Below, one piece after another: positions 8,142 to 17,659 of a DNA stretch of 64,000 bases (positions within the stretch are counted from its first letter, which is position 1; each line of letters opens with the position of its first letter). The DNA is from an uncultured Sutterella sp. (GTDB lineage Bacteria; Pseudomonadota; Gammaproteobacteria; Burkholderiales; Burkholderiaceae_F): positions 1 through 64,000 of the forward strand of contig UQUR01000004.1 in NCBI GenBank assembly GCA_900544345.1, in the 5' to 3' direction. Both the position numbers and the translations under genes were made by a program. The notes under the pieces were generated by a model. It worked only from the letters and a program-made list of their open reading frames with translations. It ran no database searches and had not been told where the DNA came from.

Positions 8142-9032
8142 TCAGACGTTCGGAACGACCAAAATCGGCAGGTTGGTGGCAGCAATCATTGCGCGGGTCG
8201 CGCTGCCGAAAACAAGCGACCGCAACGCTCCTTTGCCGTGTGTTCCCATAACCATGACGTCTAAATGCTCGTCGGCATATTTCGGAAGAACGTATTCGGG
8301 GTCGCCGATGAGTTTAACTGCCTTAACGGGGACGCCTGCCACATCAAATTTTTCAACCGGGGTTTTGACCGAGGCTTCAAATTCCAGCCCCTGAATTTCT
8401 TCCCAAGTCATCTGCGGAGGAACCGGTCCTTCGTTGACAAAGTCAGGAGCGTACAGCGGATCGTCCGGGACAACGTTGATGATTTCAAAGGTTGCATCAG
8501 CACCAAAGAACTGACGATGAGCAATCAGATAGTCAGCGCACTTCGGACCAAAGGGAGAGTCGTCAACGGAAAGCCCAACGTGCAAACCTGAAGGTTTTAC
8601 CTCAGTTGTTTGGCGGAAAACCAAAACCGGGCATTTGGAAGAGGCAATGGTTGCTAGTGACACAGAGCCCAAGTAGAGGTTTTGCATGGCGCTCAGTCCC
8701 CGAGCCCCCATCACGATCAAATCGGCTTTCTGTTCATTGGCGTATTCAGGAATAAGCTGCGCCGGATGTCCAACAAGAGAAGTTTTTTTCACCTCGGCCG
8801 GAATAGCTTCAATTTCCTGGCGCATACCGGACCAAACCGCTTTGGAAGTGGCTTCGTAGTAGGCCGTCAGGTTAAATTCACCTTGTTCGGTGACGCGGTC
8901 AACAATCGGCTTTTGAACATAAACCAATTCAATCTCGGGTTTGTCGTGTTCAAACCAATCTTTTTTAGAGGCAATGAATTTAATCGCTTCACGGCAATCT
9001 CTGCCGCCGTCAACAGGAACTATCACACGCAT
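8142..9032 (-). CDS. Universal stress protein, tandem UspA domains (copy 2)
   Basis: A 296-residue paralogue of the neighbouring usp gene with the same architecture: MRVIVPVDGGRDCREAIKF at the start, GARGLSAMQNLYLGSVSLA in domain 1 and GTHGKGALRSLVFGSATRA in domain 2. I choose the ATG at 9032 because GGAG stands nine bases before it and the protein then begins like copy 1; an in-frame ATG at 9047 is possible. The two copies are separately terminated, which suggests duplication followed by independent regulation. Confidence 0.9.
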   Translation of the reverse strand: MRVIVPVDGGRDCREAIKFIASKKDWFEHDKPEIELVYVQKPIVDRVTEQGEFNLTAYYEATSKAVWSGMRQEIEAIPAEVKKTSLVGHPAQLIPEYANEQKADLIVMGARGLSAMQNLYLGSVSLATIASSKCPVLVFRQTTEVKPSGLHVGLSVDDSPFGPKCADYLIAHRQFFGADATFEIINVVPDDPLYAPDFVNEGPVPPQMTWEEIQGLEFEASVKTPVEKFDVAGVPVKAVKLIGDPEYVLPKYADEHLDVMVMGTHGKGALRSLVFGSATRAMIAATNLPILVVPNV

Positions 9033-9231
9033 AAATCGATTCTCCATGTTGTTTTATGAATAACTGAGGGAAGCAAAAATTCTTAAAATTCAACAAGTTG
9101 TAGAGTAGGAAAATTTGCCTGTCTTCCTAATTCCAGTGTACTCCGATATTGCCCCGTACGAGCACTTTTTTTCGTGTTTCGCCAATAGCGTCTTTTTAGC
9201 TTAAATCGAAGAAAAAGCCTTGAAAATCAGT

Positions 9232-9260
9232 CTGAAAAGCGATTTTGTTAGGACTATAAT
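9232..9260 (+). promoter_or_regulatory. Sigma70 promoter of pheST
   Basis: Perfect -10 TATAAT at 9255-9260, with a weak -35 (CTGAAA, 9232-9237) at 17 bp. The resulting leader of about 30 bases is too short for a Phe attenuation peptide. Confidence 0.6.
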
Positions 9261-9295
9261 TGAAACTTTCTTTGACTTATGACAAGCGAATAATT

Positions 9296-10315
9296 ATGCA
9301 AGATTTGTCCCAGATCATTGCCCAGGCGCAAAGTGCCTTTGCCGAAGCAGCAACGCCGGCAGCACTGGAAGATGCTAAGGCTAAATTTTTAGGGAAAACC
9401 GGTTCGATTACGGTTTTGATGAAGGGTCTCTCAAAACTCACGCCTGAAGAAAAGCGTGAGATGGGACAAGCTTTGGGCGCTGCCAAGCGTGCGGTTGAAA
9501 AGGCGCTGGAATCCCGCCGTGAAGAATTGGCTAATGAAAAGCTGGCAGCCCGTCTGGCAGCCGAAGCGCTTGATGTCACTTTGCCCGGCCGCAAGTATCC
9601 TCAGGGCGGCGTGCATCCTGTCATCATGACGCAGATGCGTATTGAAGAAATTTTCCGATCTATCGGCTTTGATGTGGCTGACGGCCCCGAAATTGAAACG
9701 GACTGGTACTCGTTTACAGCATTAAATAACCCGCCCAACCATCCGGCCCGCTCCATGCAGGACACTTTCTACGTGGATATGAAGGATGAAACGGGTAAGC
9801 TCTTGCCTTTGCGTCCGCATACTTCTCCCATGCAGGTTCGCTATGCCCGCACGCACACGCCGCCGATTAAGGTTTTGGCTCCGGGCCGCACCTATCGTGT
9901 TGACAGTGACGCTACTCACTCGCCGATGTTCCACCAGGTTGAAGGCCTCTGGATTGATACCGATGTAAGTTTTTCGGATTTAAAGGGTGTGTACACAGAC
10001 TTTTTGCGTCAATTCTTTGAAACGGATCAGCTGAAAGTGCGTTTCCGTCCGAGCTACTTCCCGTTCACGGAACCCTCTGTGGAAGTGGACATGATGTTTA
10101 CGAGCGGACCGAAGAAGGGACGTTGGCTTGAAATTTCGGGCGCCGGTGAAGTGCACCCCAATGTTGTTCGTAACTATGGTCTGGACCCTGAACGCTATAT
10201 CGGTTTTGCATTCGGTTCCGGCCTGGAGCGCCTGACGATGTTGCGCTACGGGATTGATGATTTGCGTCTTTTCTTTGAGGGCGATCTTCGTTTCCTCAAG
10301 CAATTCAATCGTTAA
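9296..10315 (+). CDS. pheS: Phenylalanyl-tRNA synthetase alpha subunit
   Basis: Catalytic subunit of the alpha2-beta2 enzyme that charges tRNA-Phe. The 339 residues comprise an N-terminal coiled coil (about 1-90, contacting tRNA) and a class II catalytic core with [14 protein letters not shown], motif 2 around [20 protein letters not shown] and the motif 3 stretch [17 protein letters not shown]. The ATG at 9296 gives the usual start ([11 protein letters not shown]); a TTG start at 9260 would fall on the -10 box. It lies 30 bp before pheT. Confidence 0.96.
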   Translation: MQDLSQIIAQAQSAFAEAATPAALEDAKAKFLGKTGSITVLMKGLSKLTPEEKREMGQALGAAKRAVEKALESRREELANEKLAARLAAEALDVTLPGRKYPQGGVHPVIMTQMRIEEIFRSIGFDVADGPEIETDWYSFTALNNPPNHPARSMQDTFYVDMKDETGKLLPLRPHTSPMQVRYARTHTPPIKVLAPGRTYRVDSDATHSPMFHQVEGLWIDTDVSFSDLKGVYTDFLRQFFETDQLKVRFRPSYFPFTEPSVEVDMMFTSGPKKGRWLEISGAGEVHPNVVRNYGLDPERYIGFAFGSGLERLTMLRYGIDDLRLFFEGDLRFLKQFNR

Positions 10316-10345
10316 TGGCTAAACAATTTTTAAAGAGAAAACAAG

Positions 10346-12766
10346 ATGTTATTTTCTGAAAGCTGGTTACGTTCCTATATTAATCCGGATCTGACAACAG
10401 ATGAGTTGTGTGAAGCCATGACGATGGCAGGACTTGAAGTCGAAGAAGTGAGTTCTGTGGCTCCGGCATTTTCCGGCGTAGTTGTGGCTCGTGTGCTCTC
10501 AGTGCGCGATCATGAAAACTCTGACCACTTGCACATTTGCCAAGTCGATGTCGGTGATGGCGGCGAACCTTTGCAGATCGTTTGCGGTGCACCCAACGTG
10601 CACGAAGGCATTTTGGTGCCGTGCGCTAAGATCGGTGCTGTTTTGCCGGGTAACTTCACCATTAAAAAGGCCAAGATGCGCGGCGAAGTGTCAATGGGTA
10701 TGCTTTGCTCTGCCCGCGAATTAGGAATCACGGAAGACCATACGGGTCTTTGGATTTTGCCCGAAGGTTTGACCGTCGGTGAAGATATCCGTAAGGCCTG
10801 TCACCTTGACGATAAAAAGATCGAAATCAAGCTCACGCCTAACCGCGGTGATGCGCTCTCCTTAATCGGTGTGGCGCGTGACCTGCACGCCATTACAGGT
10901 GCACCTCTCACGCTGCCTGAAATGCCTGACGTGCCCGCTAATTCCGACACAAAGATCGATATCAAGATTGAAGCGCCGGATTTGTGCGGCCGCTACACGA
11001 CGCGCCGTATCGATAATCTCAACATCCATGCCCCGACTCCGCAATGGATGAAAGATCGCTTGGAAAGAAGCGGGCAGCGCAGTATTTCCGCTCTCGTGGA
11101 TATCTCCAACTATGTGATGCTCGAGACGGGTGTTCCGACGCACTTTAGCGATGCTCAAAAGATTGTGGGCGGCGCCTATACCGTTCGCTGGGGTAAAGAC
11201 GGCGAAAAGATTGAACTCTTAAACGGTCAGACTGTTGAAGTGGACTCCGAGCTGGGCGTGATCTGTGACGCCGAAGGTCCCAAGGTCTTAGCCGGCATCA
11301 TGGGCGGAGAAGATACGAAGGTGACCGATGAGACGACCTGTATTTCCATTGAGTCGGCCTTCTGGCACCAAAAGGCCATCCAGGGTCGCTGCCGCAGACT
11401 GAATTTCTCAACTGATGCAGCCTACCGTTATGAACGTGGGGTGGATTTCGGTCAGACCGAACGGGTGCTTAACTACATCACGCGTTTAGTGACTGAAATT
11501 TGTGGAACCGAAACAACTGCTATCGGTCCTGTGATTGACGCTGTGACCGTTTTGCCTGAACGCCATGAAGTCACTATGCGAGCCGATCGTGCCCGTAAGG
11601 TGATCGGCATGGATATCGATACTGCCACGATGGCCGAATGCTTTAAGCGCCTGGGTTTTGAATTTACGTTAAAAGATGAAGTCTTTAGCGTAAAGGCTCC
11701 GACCTATCGCTTTGACATCGAAATCGAAGAAGATTTGATTGAAGAAGTGGCCCGTTTGGTGGGTTACGAAAAGCTGCCTGATGTGCCGCCCAAGGCTCGC
11801 GCCTATATGCATTCCCGTCCCGAAGAAATGCGCAGTGTCCACAGCCTTCGCTTAAAGCTGGCTGACTTGGGTTATCAGGAACTGATTAATTTCAGCTTTG
11901 TTCCCCGCGAATGGGAAAAAGACTTTGCGGGCAACGATAATCCGATCGAGCTTTTAAACCCGATTGCAAGTCAATTGTCCGTGATGCGCACACAAATGAT
12001 CGGCGGTCTGGTTGATATTCTCAAATATAACCTCAACCGCAAGATTACAAGTACCAAACTCTTTGAAGTGGGTCGCATTTTCCGCCGTGACGACTCTGTT
12101 GAAACGACAGAACACTCGGTTAAGGGCGTTGATCAGCCAGTGCGAATTGCAGGCTTACTTTACGGTGACGCTATGGGTGAACAATGGTCAGTGCCTGCCC
12201 GCTTGGTTGACTTCTTTGATGCTAAAGGAGATGTAGAACGGTTAATAGCTCCGCTTGAAGCCTCTTTTGTCGCAAAGAGCTATCCGGCTCTTCATCCTGG
12301 TCGCAGTGCTGCTATTTTGTTGAATGGTCATGAGATCGGCTTTGTGGGCGAACTGCATCCGAAATTGCAGCAAAAATATGGCTTACCTCATGCTCCGATT
12401 GTTTTTGAAGTAGATGTTGGCTCTATTTTGCGTAAAGATGTGCCGTGGCATACACCAGTGAGCAAATTCCAGCCGATTACACGTGATATTAGTGTTGTAG
12501 TACCGCACGGTGTGACATATGAAGCTTTGCAAAAGGCTGTTGCTGAGGCTGCTCACAATGATAAGCGGTTAAAGGGTTTTGTTTCTCTGGAACTTTTTGA
12601 CCTTTATCACAAAGCTGCAGAAGGTGATAAGCCCGCAGAAGTCAGTATGGCTTTCCGTATGACCATACAGCCTGAAGATGAAAATTATTCGGGTGAAGAA
12701 GCTGAAAGTGCATTGCTAGCCGTTGTTGAAGCTTTGGCTTCTCAGGGTGCGATGTTGCGTCAGTAG
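10346..12766 (+). CDS. pheT: Phenylalanyl-tRNA synthetase beta subunit
   Basis: 806-residue partner of PheS that binds tRNA-Phe and carries the editing site. Domains in order: an OB-fold tRNA-binding domain (about 40-150), the B3/B4 editing domain (about 210-375), B5 (about 405-475), the inactive synthetase-like core, and the C-terminal FDX-ACB anticodon-binding domain (about 712-805). Length is normal for bacteria. Codon use becomes less biased in the last 200 codons, with no frame break. Confidence 0.96.
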   Translation: MLFSESWLRSYINPDLTTDELCEAMTMAGLEVEEVSSVAPAFSGVVVARVLSVRDHENSDHLHICQVDVGDGGEPLQIVCGAPNVHEGILVPCAKIGAVLPGNFTIKKAKMRGEVSMGMLCSARELGITEDHTGLWILPEGLTVGEDIRKACHLDDKKIEIKLTPNRGDALSLIGVARDLHAITGAPLTLPEMPDVPANSDTKIDIKIEAPDLCGRYTTRRIDNLNIHAPTPQWMKDRLERSGQRSISALVDISNYVMLETGVPTHFSDAQKIVGGAYTVRWGKDGEKIELLNGQTVEVDSELGVICDAEGPKVLAGIMGGEDTKVTDETTCISIESAFWHQKAIQGRCRRLNFSTDAAYRYERGVDFGQTERVLNYITRLVTEICGTETTAIGPVIDAVTVLPERHEVTMRADRARKVIGMDIDTATMAECFKRLGFEFTLKDEVFSVKAPTYRFDIEIEEDLIEEVARLVGYEKLPDVPPKARAYMHSRPEEMRSVHSLRLKLADLGYQELINFSFVPREWEKDFAGNDNPIELLNPIASQLSVMRTQMIGGLVDILKYNLNRKITSTKLFEVGRIFRRDDSVETTEHSVKGVDQPVRIAGLLYGDAMGEQWSVPARLVDFFDAKGDVERLIAPLEASFVAKSYPALHPGRSAAILLNGHEIGFVGELHPKLQQKYGLPHAPIVFEVDVGSILRKDVPWHTPVSKFQPITRDISVVVPHGVTYEALQKAVAEAAHNDKRLKGFVSLELFDLYHKAAEGDKPAEVSMAFRMTIQPEDENYSGEEAESALLAVVEALASQGAMLRQ

Positions 12767-12793
12767 TTCGCTGTCAGACTGAATCACCAAATT

Positions 12794-12823
12794 AGTCGGG
12801 GCCTTTTAAAAGAGGCGCCGACT
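12794..12823 (+). other. Hairpin between pheT and ihfA
   Basis: AGTCGG/CCGACT outer stem and GCCTTTT/AAAAGAGGC inner stem separated by one G-G mismatch. No T-run follows, so it may be a partial terminator or processing site inside the pheST-ihfA unit. Confidence 0.5.
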
Positions 12824-12875
12824 TGTCCAAAAGCATAAAAACAGCTGAAAAATCAAAGGAAAATCATTTCTTTGG

Positions 12876-12881
12876 TACAAT
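12876..12881 (+). promoter_or_regulatory. Possible -10 box of ihfA
   Basis: TACAAT 38 bases before the ihfA start; no good -35 stands at 16-18 bp. Confidence 0.35.
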
Positions 12882-12918
12882 GCACCCATTGTAAAATCAT
12901 GATTGAAGAGAGAGTAAG

Positions 12919-13242
12919 ATGGAAACGAAAACCATGACGAAAGCCGATTTGGTGGAGATGCTTTTTAATCGTATGGGGATTAATAAACGCGACGCCAAGG
13001 ATATGGTGGATGCCTTTTTCGATGAAATCCGCACAGCACTTGAAAGCGGCCGCACTGTTAAGCTTTCCGGATTCGGCAATTTCCAATTGCGCGATAAAGC
13101 TCAGCGTCCGGGACGTAATCCTAAAACAGGTGAAGAAATTGCTATTACGGCTCGCCGCGTGGTGACTTTCCATGCTAGTCAAAAACTGAAGGAAGCAGTC
13201 GCTAAGACTCACCCCTCCATGCGCGAAAATAACAATCTTTAA
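12919..13242 (+). CDS. ihfA: Integration host factor alpha subunit
   Basis: A 107-residue DNA-bending protein that pairs with IhfB, whose gene is also in this window at 60.9 kb. The sequence has [15 protein letters not shown], the core [17 protein letters not shown], and the minor-groove arm [12 protein letters not shown] with the intercalating proline. The ATG at 12919 has GAGAGAG before it; an internal ATG at 12934 would restore the exact E. coli-like N-terminus and cannot be excluded. The order pheT-ihfA-merR is common in beta- and gammaproteobacteria. Confidence 0.95.
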   Translation: METKTMTKADLVEMLFNRMGINKRDAKDMVDAFFDEIRTALESGRTVKLSGFGNFQLRDKAQRPGRNPKTGEEIAITARRVVTFHASQKLKEAVAKTHPSMRENNNL

Positions 13243-13260
13243 TGCTTCGGGAGGACCACT

Positions 13261-14157
13261 ATGGCTTCTGAAGAACCGGTACGCATGCTCGAGTCCGATA
13301 AGGACTTTGAGCTCACCGAATTAGATGCTCCAGAAGAGGAACTTCTGGGGCGGTATTTGCCGATTGGCGACGTGGCTAAATCCATTGGAGTCAATCCCTC
13401 TGTTTTGCGTTTTTGGGAGCAGGAGTTCCCGCAATTGCGACCGACCAAGCGGGGGAATCGCCGTTACTACTGTTCGGAAGATGTGGCCTTAATACGCACC
13501 ATTCAGCACTTACTCTACGAAGAGCATTACACGATTTTAGGTGCGAGAAATAAAATTCACGAGCTGCAGGTCCAAAATAAAGTCAAGGGAATTTTGGATG
13601 AAAAGGCCAGTGCACCTTTGCAGATTAAGCCCAAAGAGCCCTCAATTGACTTGCAGGTAACGCTTAATGAATTAAAGGCCATTCGTGCCATCTTGAGTTC
13701 GCCCGCCCTGGAGGAGTCACTTCGCCAGGAGAGGCAGGCCAAAGAGAAAGCCGAGCGTGACGCGGTAGAAAATTTCACTTTGGTATCGGAAGATTTAAAC
13801 GAACTCCTGGCGAGAGAAGCTGAGGAAGAGGCTAAAAAATCTGAGTTTGAAGATGACTCTGATGCTCAGGAGGAAGTCACAGCGCCTCATTCATATGACC
13901 TGGGGGCTATCGGCGTGGATAGCGACGATTTTCTGCAGCCCAGTCCTAAGATCGGTGATATGAAAATTCCTTCAGAAAAAAAGGAAGAAGTTTCCCAGAA
14001 AGATGAATCGGCCTCCAAGCCCAAAGTTGATACTTCTCATTTGGTTGTGCCTCCACTGCCGGGTGAGCGACAGGGTTTTACTGTGGGGATGAAGGTGCCG
14101 AAGAATCACGAACAATCCCTCATTTACGGTTCTCCCATGATGTGGAAGAAAAAATAA
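13261..14157 (+). CDS. MerR-family transcriptional regulator with long acidic C-terminus
   Basis: A 298-residue protein with a MerR-type winged helix-turn-helix at about residues 36-105 (YLPIGDVAKSIGVNPSVLRFWEQEF, then RRYYCSEDVALI). The rest is unusually long, highly charged and low in complexity, with a predicted helical stretch around 125-190 and a disordered Glu/Asp/Lys-rich tail. It lacks a recognisable effector domain or cysteine cluster. The gene begins 18 bp after ihfA with a GGGAGGA site, a neighbourhood conserved in proteobacteria. Targets are unknown. Confidence 0.85.
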   Translation: MASEEPVRMLESDKDFELTELDAPEEELLGRYLPIGDVAKSIGVNPSVLRFWEQEFPQLRPTKRGNRRYYCSEDVALIRTIQHLLYEEHYTILGARNKIHELQVQNKVKGILDEKASAPLQIKPKEPSIDLQVTLNELKAIRAILSSPALEESLRQERQAKEKAERDAVENFTLVSEDLNELLAREAEEEAKKSEFEDDSDAQEEVTAPHSYDLGAIGVDSDDFLQPSPKIGDMKIPSEKKEEVSQKDESASKPKVDTSHLVVPPLPGERQGFTVGMKVPKNHEQSLIYGSPMMWKKK

Positions 14158-14179
14158 TTCGGGACCTGTTTTAAGGCGT

Positions 14180-14208
14180 TTGCTAAAAACAATGGGATTG
14201 TGTAATAT
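14180..14208 (+). promoter_or_regulatory. Sigma70 promoter of tRNA-Pro
   Basis: TTGCTA (14180-14185) and TAATAT (14203-14208) with a 17-bp spacer, ending 14 bp before the tRNA. Confidence 0.65.
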
Positions 14209-14221
14209 TCCCATCCTTACG

Positions 14222-14299
<78 letters not shown>

Positions 14300-14308
14300 T
14301 TGAATTAG

Positions 14309-14340
14309 AAAAGAGAGATCGCGTTGCCGGTCTCTTTTTT
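14309..14340 (+). terminator. Likely terminator after tRNA-Pro
   Basis: AAAAGAGA (14309-14316) pairs with TCTCTTTT (14331-14338) around a 14-base loop that may fold further, and runs into T residues. Confidence 0.5.
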
Positions 14341-14430
14341 GTTTGTGAAGCAGAAAGTTTTTGTGCCTTATGCTCAGATGTTCGAATAACAGTATCTGAG
14401 CTATTCTAGATTTTTGGAAATGGCAAAACG

Positions 14431-14476
14431 GATGTTCTATAAAATCGAATATGCACGTTCGATTTTATGTAACATC
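14431..14476 (-). terminator. Long hairpin at the 3' end of hemW
   Basis: 6-bp (GATGTT/AACATC) and 10-bp (ATAAAATCGA/TCGATTTTAT) stems flank a symmetric 2-base internal loop, with a 10-base apical loop. It sits 14 bp beyond the hemW stop and is followed on the minus strand by CGTTTTG. It is unusually AU-rich for a terminator. Confidence 0.55.
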
Positions 14477-14489
14477 TTGCGGGATGACC

Positions 14490-15638
14490 TTAGAGAAAGA
14501 CTTCCTGCAAGTCAGAAAGAAAATCCCATCCCTTATCTGAAGCCGCAATCCGATTAAGAGGTTTTGGCATTAATCCCAAAGATTGAGCTTCCGAAATTTG
14601 TTTTTCAATATCTTCAATATGTAAATTCGTACGCTCGCTCAGCAACTCCAAGGGCACTCCTTTTCGCAAACGAAGCACATTGAGCATGAATTCGAAAGGC
14701 TGATCTTCTATTTCAACTACTCGTTTGTGTGCGACGGCTGAATTCTCTAAAGCGTGTTTAATAAAACTCTCCGGCTGCATATATCGCGCTTCGCGCAGGA
14801 TTGTCCCGTCAGGCAGTGAGACTTTACTGTGAGCGCCTGCGCCGCATGCAAGGTAATCTCCGAACTGCCAGTAATTGAGGTTGTGGCGGCACTTCAGTCC
14901 CGGTTTGGCGTAACCCGAGACTTCATAGTGTTCAAAGCCTGCGCTTTCTAGCGTATTGCTCACGAGATCCTGCATCTGATAGACCGTATCGGCATCAGGA
15001 ATTCCTTTCGGAACGTGTTTTGCAAAAACCGTGTTAGGTTCAAGAGTGAGCTGGTAGAAGGATAAATGGGTGCTTTCTGAGGCGATGGCCTCTGAGAGCT
15101 CAAATTCTAGCTCTGAGAGCGTTTGACCGGGTAGGGCAAACATCACATCCAAATTAAAGTTATCAAACGTTTCACGAGCGATTTGGATGGCTTGACGGGC
15201 ATCACCGAGATTGTGGATTCGCCCCAGTCGCTTTAAGAGCTCATCGTTAAAACTTTGGATCCCCATGGAGAGCCGATTAATACCGATTGATCGATAGGCT
15301 TTAAAGTGCACCGTATCGACTGTGCCCGGATTGGCTTCTAGGGTGATTTCAATGTCAGGAGCGAGCGAAAAATTTCTCTGAACAAAGTTTAAAAAGCGCT
15401 CGAGCTCATTTGGGGCAATAAGGGAGGGCGTACCGCCTCCGATGAAAATACTGATAAGTGAGCGCTCCTGAACGTATTGAAGGGAGGTTTTCAGGTCAGC
15501 AATCAGAGCGTCAATATAGGGGGCAGAAGGATCACAGGCTTGCGGCAGTGCGTGAGAGTTAAAGTCACAATAGGGACACTTTCTCACGCACCAGGGCCAG
15601 TGAACATAAAGCGAGAGCGGGATGTCGGTGCTTCTCAT
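14490..15638 (-). CDS. hemW: HemW, radical SAM heme chaperone (HemN-like)
   Basis: A 382-residue radical SAM protein starting with LYVHWPWCVRKCPYCDFNSH; C17, C21 and C24 bind the 4Fe-4S cluster. It has the IFIGGGTPSL and EANPGTVD motifs and a C-terminal HemN-like domain. It lacks the extra N-terminal segment with the fourth cysteine of true coproporphyrinogen dehydrogenase HemN, which is why I call it HemW, a protein shown in other bacteria to deliver heme rather than make it. Its start overlaps the end of rdgB by four bases. It is the last gene of a four-gene minus-strand unit. Confidence 0.88.
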   Translation of the reverse strand: MRSTDIPLSLYVHWPWCVRKCPYCDFNSHALPQACDPSAPYIDALIADLKTSLQYVQERSLISIFIGGGTPSLIAPNELERFLNFVQRNFSLAPDIEITLEANPGTVDTVHFKAYRSIGINRLSMGIQSFNDELLKRLGRIHNLGDARQAIQIARETFDNFNLDVMFALPGQTLSELEFELSEAIASESTHLSFYQLTLEPNTVFAKHVPKGIPDADTVYQMQDLVSNTLESAGFEHYEVSGYAKPGLKCRHNLNYWQFGDYLACGAGAHSKVSLPDGTILREARYMQPESFIKHALENSAVAHKRVVEIEDQPFEFMLNVLRLRKGVPLELLSERTNLHIEDIEKQISEAQSLGLMPKPLNRIAASDKGWDFLSDLQEVFL

Positions 15639-16228
15639 AAAGTCCAGCGTTTTTTCATCTCTTCGATCAGCTTGACCATGGCTTGTCCGCGATGGCTTAC
15701 GGCATTTTTTTCTTCTGCCGTGAGTTCTGCTGCCGTTTTTCCGATTTCAGGCAAAAGGAAATGCGGATCGTAACCAAAGCCGCCTTCTCCTCGAGGCGTG
15801 TCAATCACCTCTCCGTACCAGCGTCCTTCGGCAATAATGGGCTCCGGATCATCGGCGCTTCTGACGGCCACCAGTACACAGGTGTAATGAGCTCCTCTGT
15901 CGGTTGTTTTCTGCAATTTTTGCACTAAAAGAGCGTTATTTTTTTTGTCATCACCCGGTTCGCCTGCAAAACGTGCAGAGTGCACGCCCGGGGCGCCGCC
16001 TAAGGCATTCACACAAATGCCGGAATCGTCCGCAATGGCGGGAAGTCCCGTGAGTTTGGCTGCGTGACGCGCTTTTGTGAGGCAATTTTCAAGAAAGGTG
16101 CCGTAGGGTTCTTCTGCAGCAGGAATGTTAAATTCGCCCTGAGGGTGCACTTCAACATTTAGCGGTGCTAAAAGGCGGTTAAATTCCCGGAGTTTGCCTT
16201 TATTGTTGCTGGCTAAAACAATTTTCAT
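15635..16228 (-). CDS. rdgB: dITP/XTP pyrophosphatase (RdgB/HAM1)
   Basis: Hydrolyses non-canonical purine nucleoside triphosphates (dITP, XTP) to monophosphates and so keeps them out of DNA. The 197 residues show the family start VLASNNKGKLREFN, the core GLPAIADDSGICVNALGGAPGVHSARF and the C-terminal SHRGQAM. It lies 12 bp after rph and overlaps hemW, an arrangement (rph-rdgB-hemW) common in proteobacteria. Confidence 0.95.
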   Translation of the reverse strand: MKIVLASNNKGKLREFNRLLAPLNVEVHPQGEFNIPAAEEPYGTFLENCLTKARHAAKLTGLPAIADDSGICVNALGGAPGVHSARFAGEPGDDKKNNALLVQKLQKTTDRGAHYTCVLVAVRSADDPEPIIAEGRWYGEVIDTPRGEGGFGYDPHFLLPEIGKTAAELTAEEKNAVSHRGQAMVKLIEEMKKRWTL

Positions 16229-16240
16229 TTCAAAATTCCA

Positions 16241-16963
16241 TTAGGCAGTTAATGCGGCTTTTTGCAATTCAATGATCTGGGTAATGGCAGACTTTGCCAA
16301 AGCGGTCATCTGTGCCATTTCGTTTTCTGTAAAGGGTTCGCCTTCAGCCGTTCCCTGGATTTCCACAAAGCGCCCGTCGCTTGTCATCACAAAATTCATG
16401 TCGGTTTCGCAGTGGCTGTCTTCGGGGTAATCCAAATCAACAACGGGGGTTCCTTCAAAAATGCCGGCACTCACTGCTGCCACCTGGCCCTTAAGTGGAT
16501 TTTCATGAATTTGACCTTTATCGAGCATCGTTTGAACGGCAAGCGCCAAGGCAAGCCAAGCGCCGGAAATAGAGGCGCAGCGCGTGCCGCCGTCGGCTTG
16601 AATCACGTCGCAGTCAAGTTGAATGGTGAAGTTGTCAATCTTTGTGCGATCCACCACTGCGCGTAAAGCGCGTCCAATTAAGCGCTGAATTTCCTGCGTT
16701 CTGCCGGATTGCTTCCCTTTGGCGGCTTCGCGGTCGCAGCGCGTGTGTGTAGCGCGCGGCAAAAGACCGTATTCAGCGGTGACCCACCCTTCAGCTCTGT
16801 CTTGTAAAAATTTGGGTTTCCCGTTAATGACGCTTGCTGTGCAAATTACTTTGGTGTTGCCCACTTCCACTAAGACTGAACCTTCAGCATGCATCGTATA
16901 GTGGGTCGTAAAGCGCACAGGGCGCATTTCATCGGGTTTGCGGTGAAAAGGACGTTCAAACAT
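16241..16963 (-). CDS. rph: Ribonuclease PH
   Basis: Phosphorolytic 3'-5' exoribonuclease that trims tRNA 3' ends. The 240 residues include [20 protein letters not shown] at the start, the phosphate-binding [19 protein letters not shown] and the catalytic-site [16 protein letters not shown]. The sequence is full length, unlike the truncated frameshifted rph of E. coli K-12. It begins 24 bp after the propeller-like gene. Confidence 0.96.
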   Translation of the reverse strand: MFERPFHRKPDEMRPVRFTTHYTMHAEGSVLVEVGNTKVICTASVINGKPKFLQDRAEGWVTAEYGLLPRATHTRCDREAAKGKQSGRTQEIQRLIGRALRAVVDRTKIDNFTIQLDCDVIQADGGTRCASISGAWLALALAVQTMLDKGQIHENPLKGQVAAVSAGIFEGTPVVDLDYPEDSHCETDMNFVMTSDGRFVEIQGTAEGEPFTENEMAQMTALAKSAITQIIELQKAALTA

Positions 16964-16987
16964 CGTTTTTTATCCTCACAAAATTTT

Positions 16988-17659
16988 TTAAAAATTCTTT
17001 TCGCGTTTTTTAAGACGCGGCTCAAATAGCATGGTGCCTCCCATGGCAGCTGTCCATGGACCCTTGACGTTATCTTGGGGGCGCCAGTGTTGAGCCGCAT
17101 CCTCGCTTACGTAAAAGCCTTTGTCGGTTTGAGCAAATAATTTGTCGCCCAAGCCATCGAGCGCCACAAACATACCTAATTCTTTGCTGATAAAGCGGGG
17201 ATGCCAAAATTTACCTTCCTGAGTAGAAACATAAATGCCTTTTTCGCAGGCAGCGAACAATTTTCCTTGGAAATGTAGCAGTGAGAAAAAATGTCCGCAG
17301 GCTTTTCCATCGTATTTGAGGCGCCAGCGGGAACCTGAAGAAGCTTGAAAAATCGCATCGTTAGTGCAGGCATAAAGCATATTTTCATAGCTTTCAATAT
17401 CGACAAATTCGGCGCCCTTACGCTGGGGGCTGACTAGCGTGAATTGGGGGGCATCAGCAGGAGAACTGTAGATGCCCGAATCAGTCACTAAAAACAATGC
17501 TCCACGATGAAAGGTTAAACCGCGAAGGGTTCCCAAGGGATGATTTTCATCTTCATAGAAAATAGACCACGTTTGGCGAAAATCATGACTGATTTCGACT
17601 CGGTTAAAAAGATAGTTGAGTCGAAAAGAAGCGTCAGGAGCATCAATCACTAAAGGCAT
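16988..17659 (-). CDS. Uncharacterised beta-propeller-like protein
   Basis: I do not recognise a named family. The 223-residue protein shows at least four or five short repeats of the form G-x-L-F-L/A-x-T-D-x-G-I/F-Y-x-S, for example GALFLVTDSGIYSS, GKLFAACEKGIYVS and DKLFAQTDKGFYVSEDAAQHW, as in BNR or sortilin-type propellers. There is no signal peptide, so it is probably cytosolic, unlike most BNR proteins. I use the ATG at 17659 with GGA upstream; a TTG at 17674 would add five residues. It is the first gene before rph-rdgB-hemW, and the tight spacing suggests it belongs to their operon. Its role is unknown. Confidence 0.6.
   Translation of the reverse strand: MPLVIDAPDASFRLNYLFNRVEISHDFRQTWSIFYEDENHPLGTLRGLTFHRGALFLVTDSGIYSSPADAPQFTLVSPQRKGAEFVDIESYENMLYACTNDAIFQASSGSRWRLKYDGKACGHFFSLLHFQGKLFAACEKGIYVSTQEGKFWHPRFISKELGMFVALDGLGDKLFAQTDKGFYVSEDAAQHWRPQDNVKGPWTAAMGGTMLFEPRLKKREKNF

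Noticed and set aside
9260..9295. Phe-rich leader peptide or longer PheS from the TTG at 9260
   Set aside because: The TTG coincides with the end of the -10 box, the translated segment lacks Phe codons, and the PheS family start matches the ATG at 9296.
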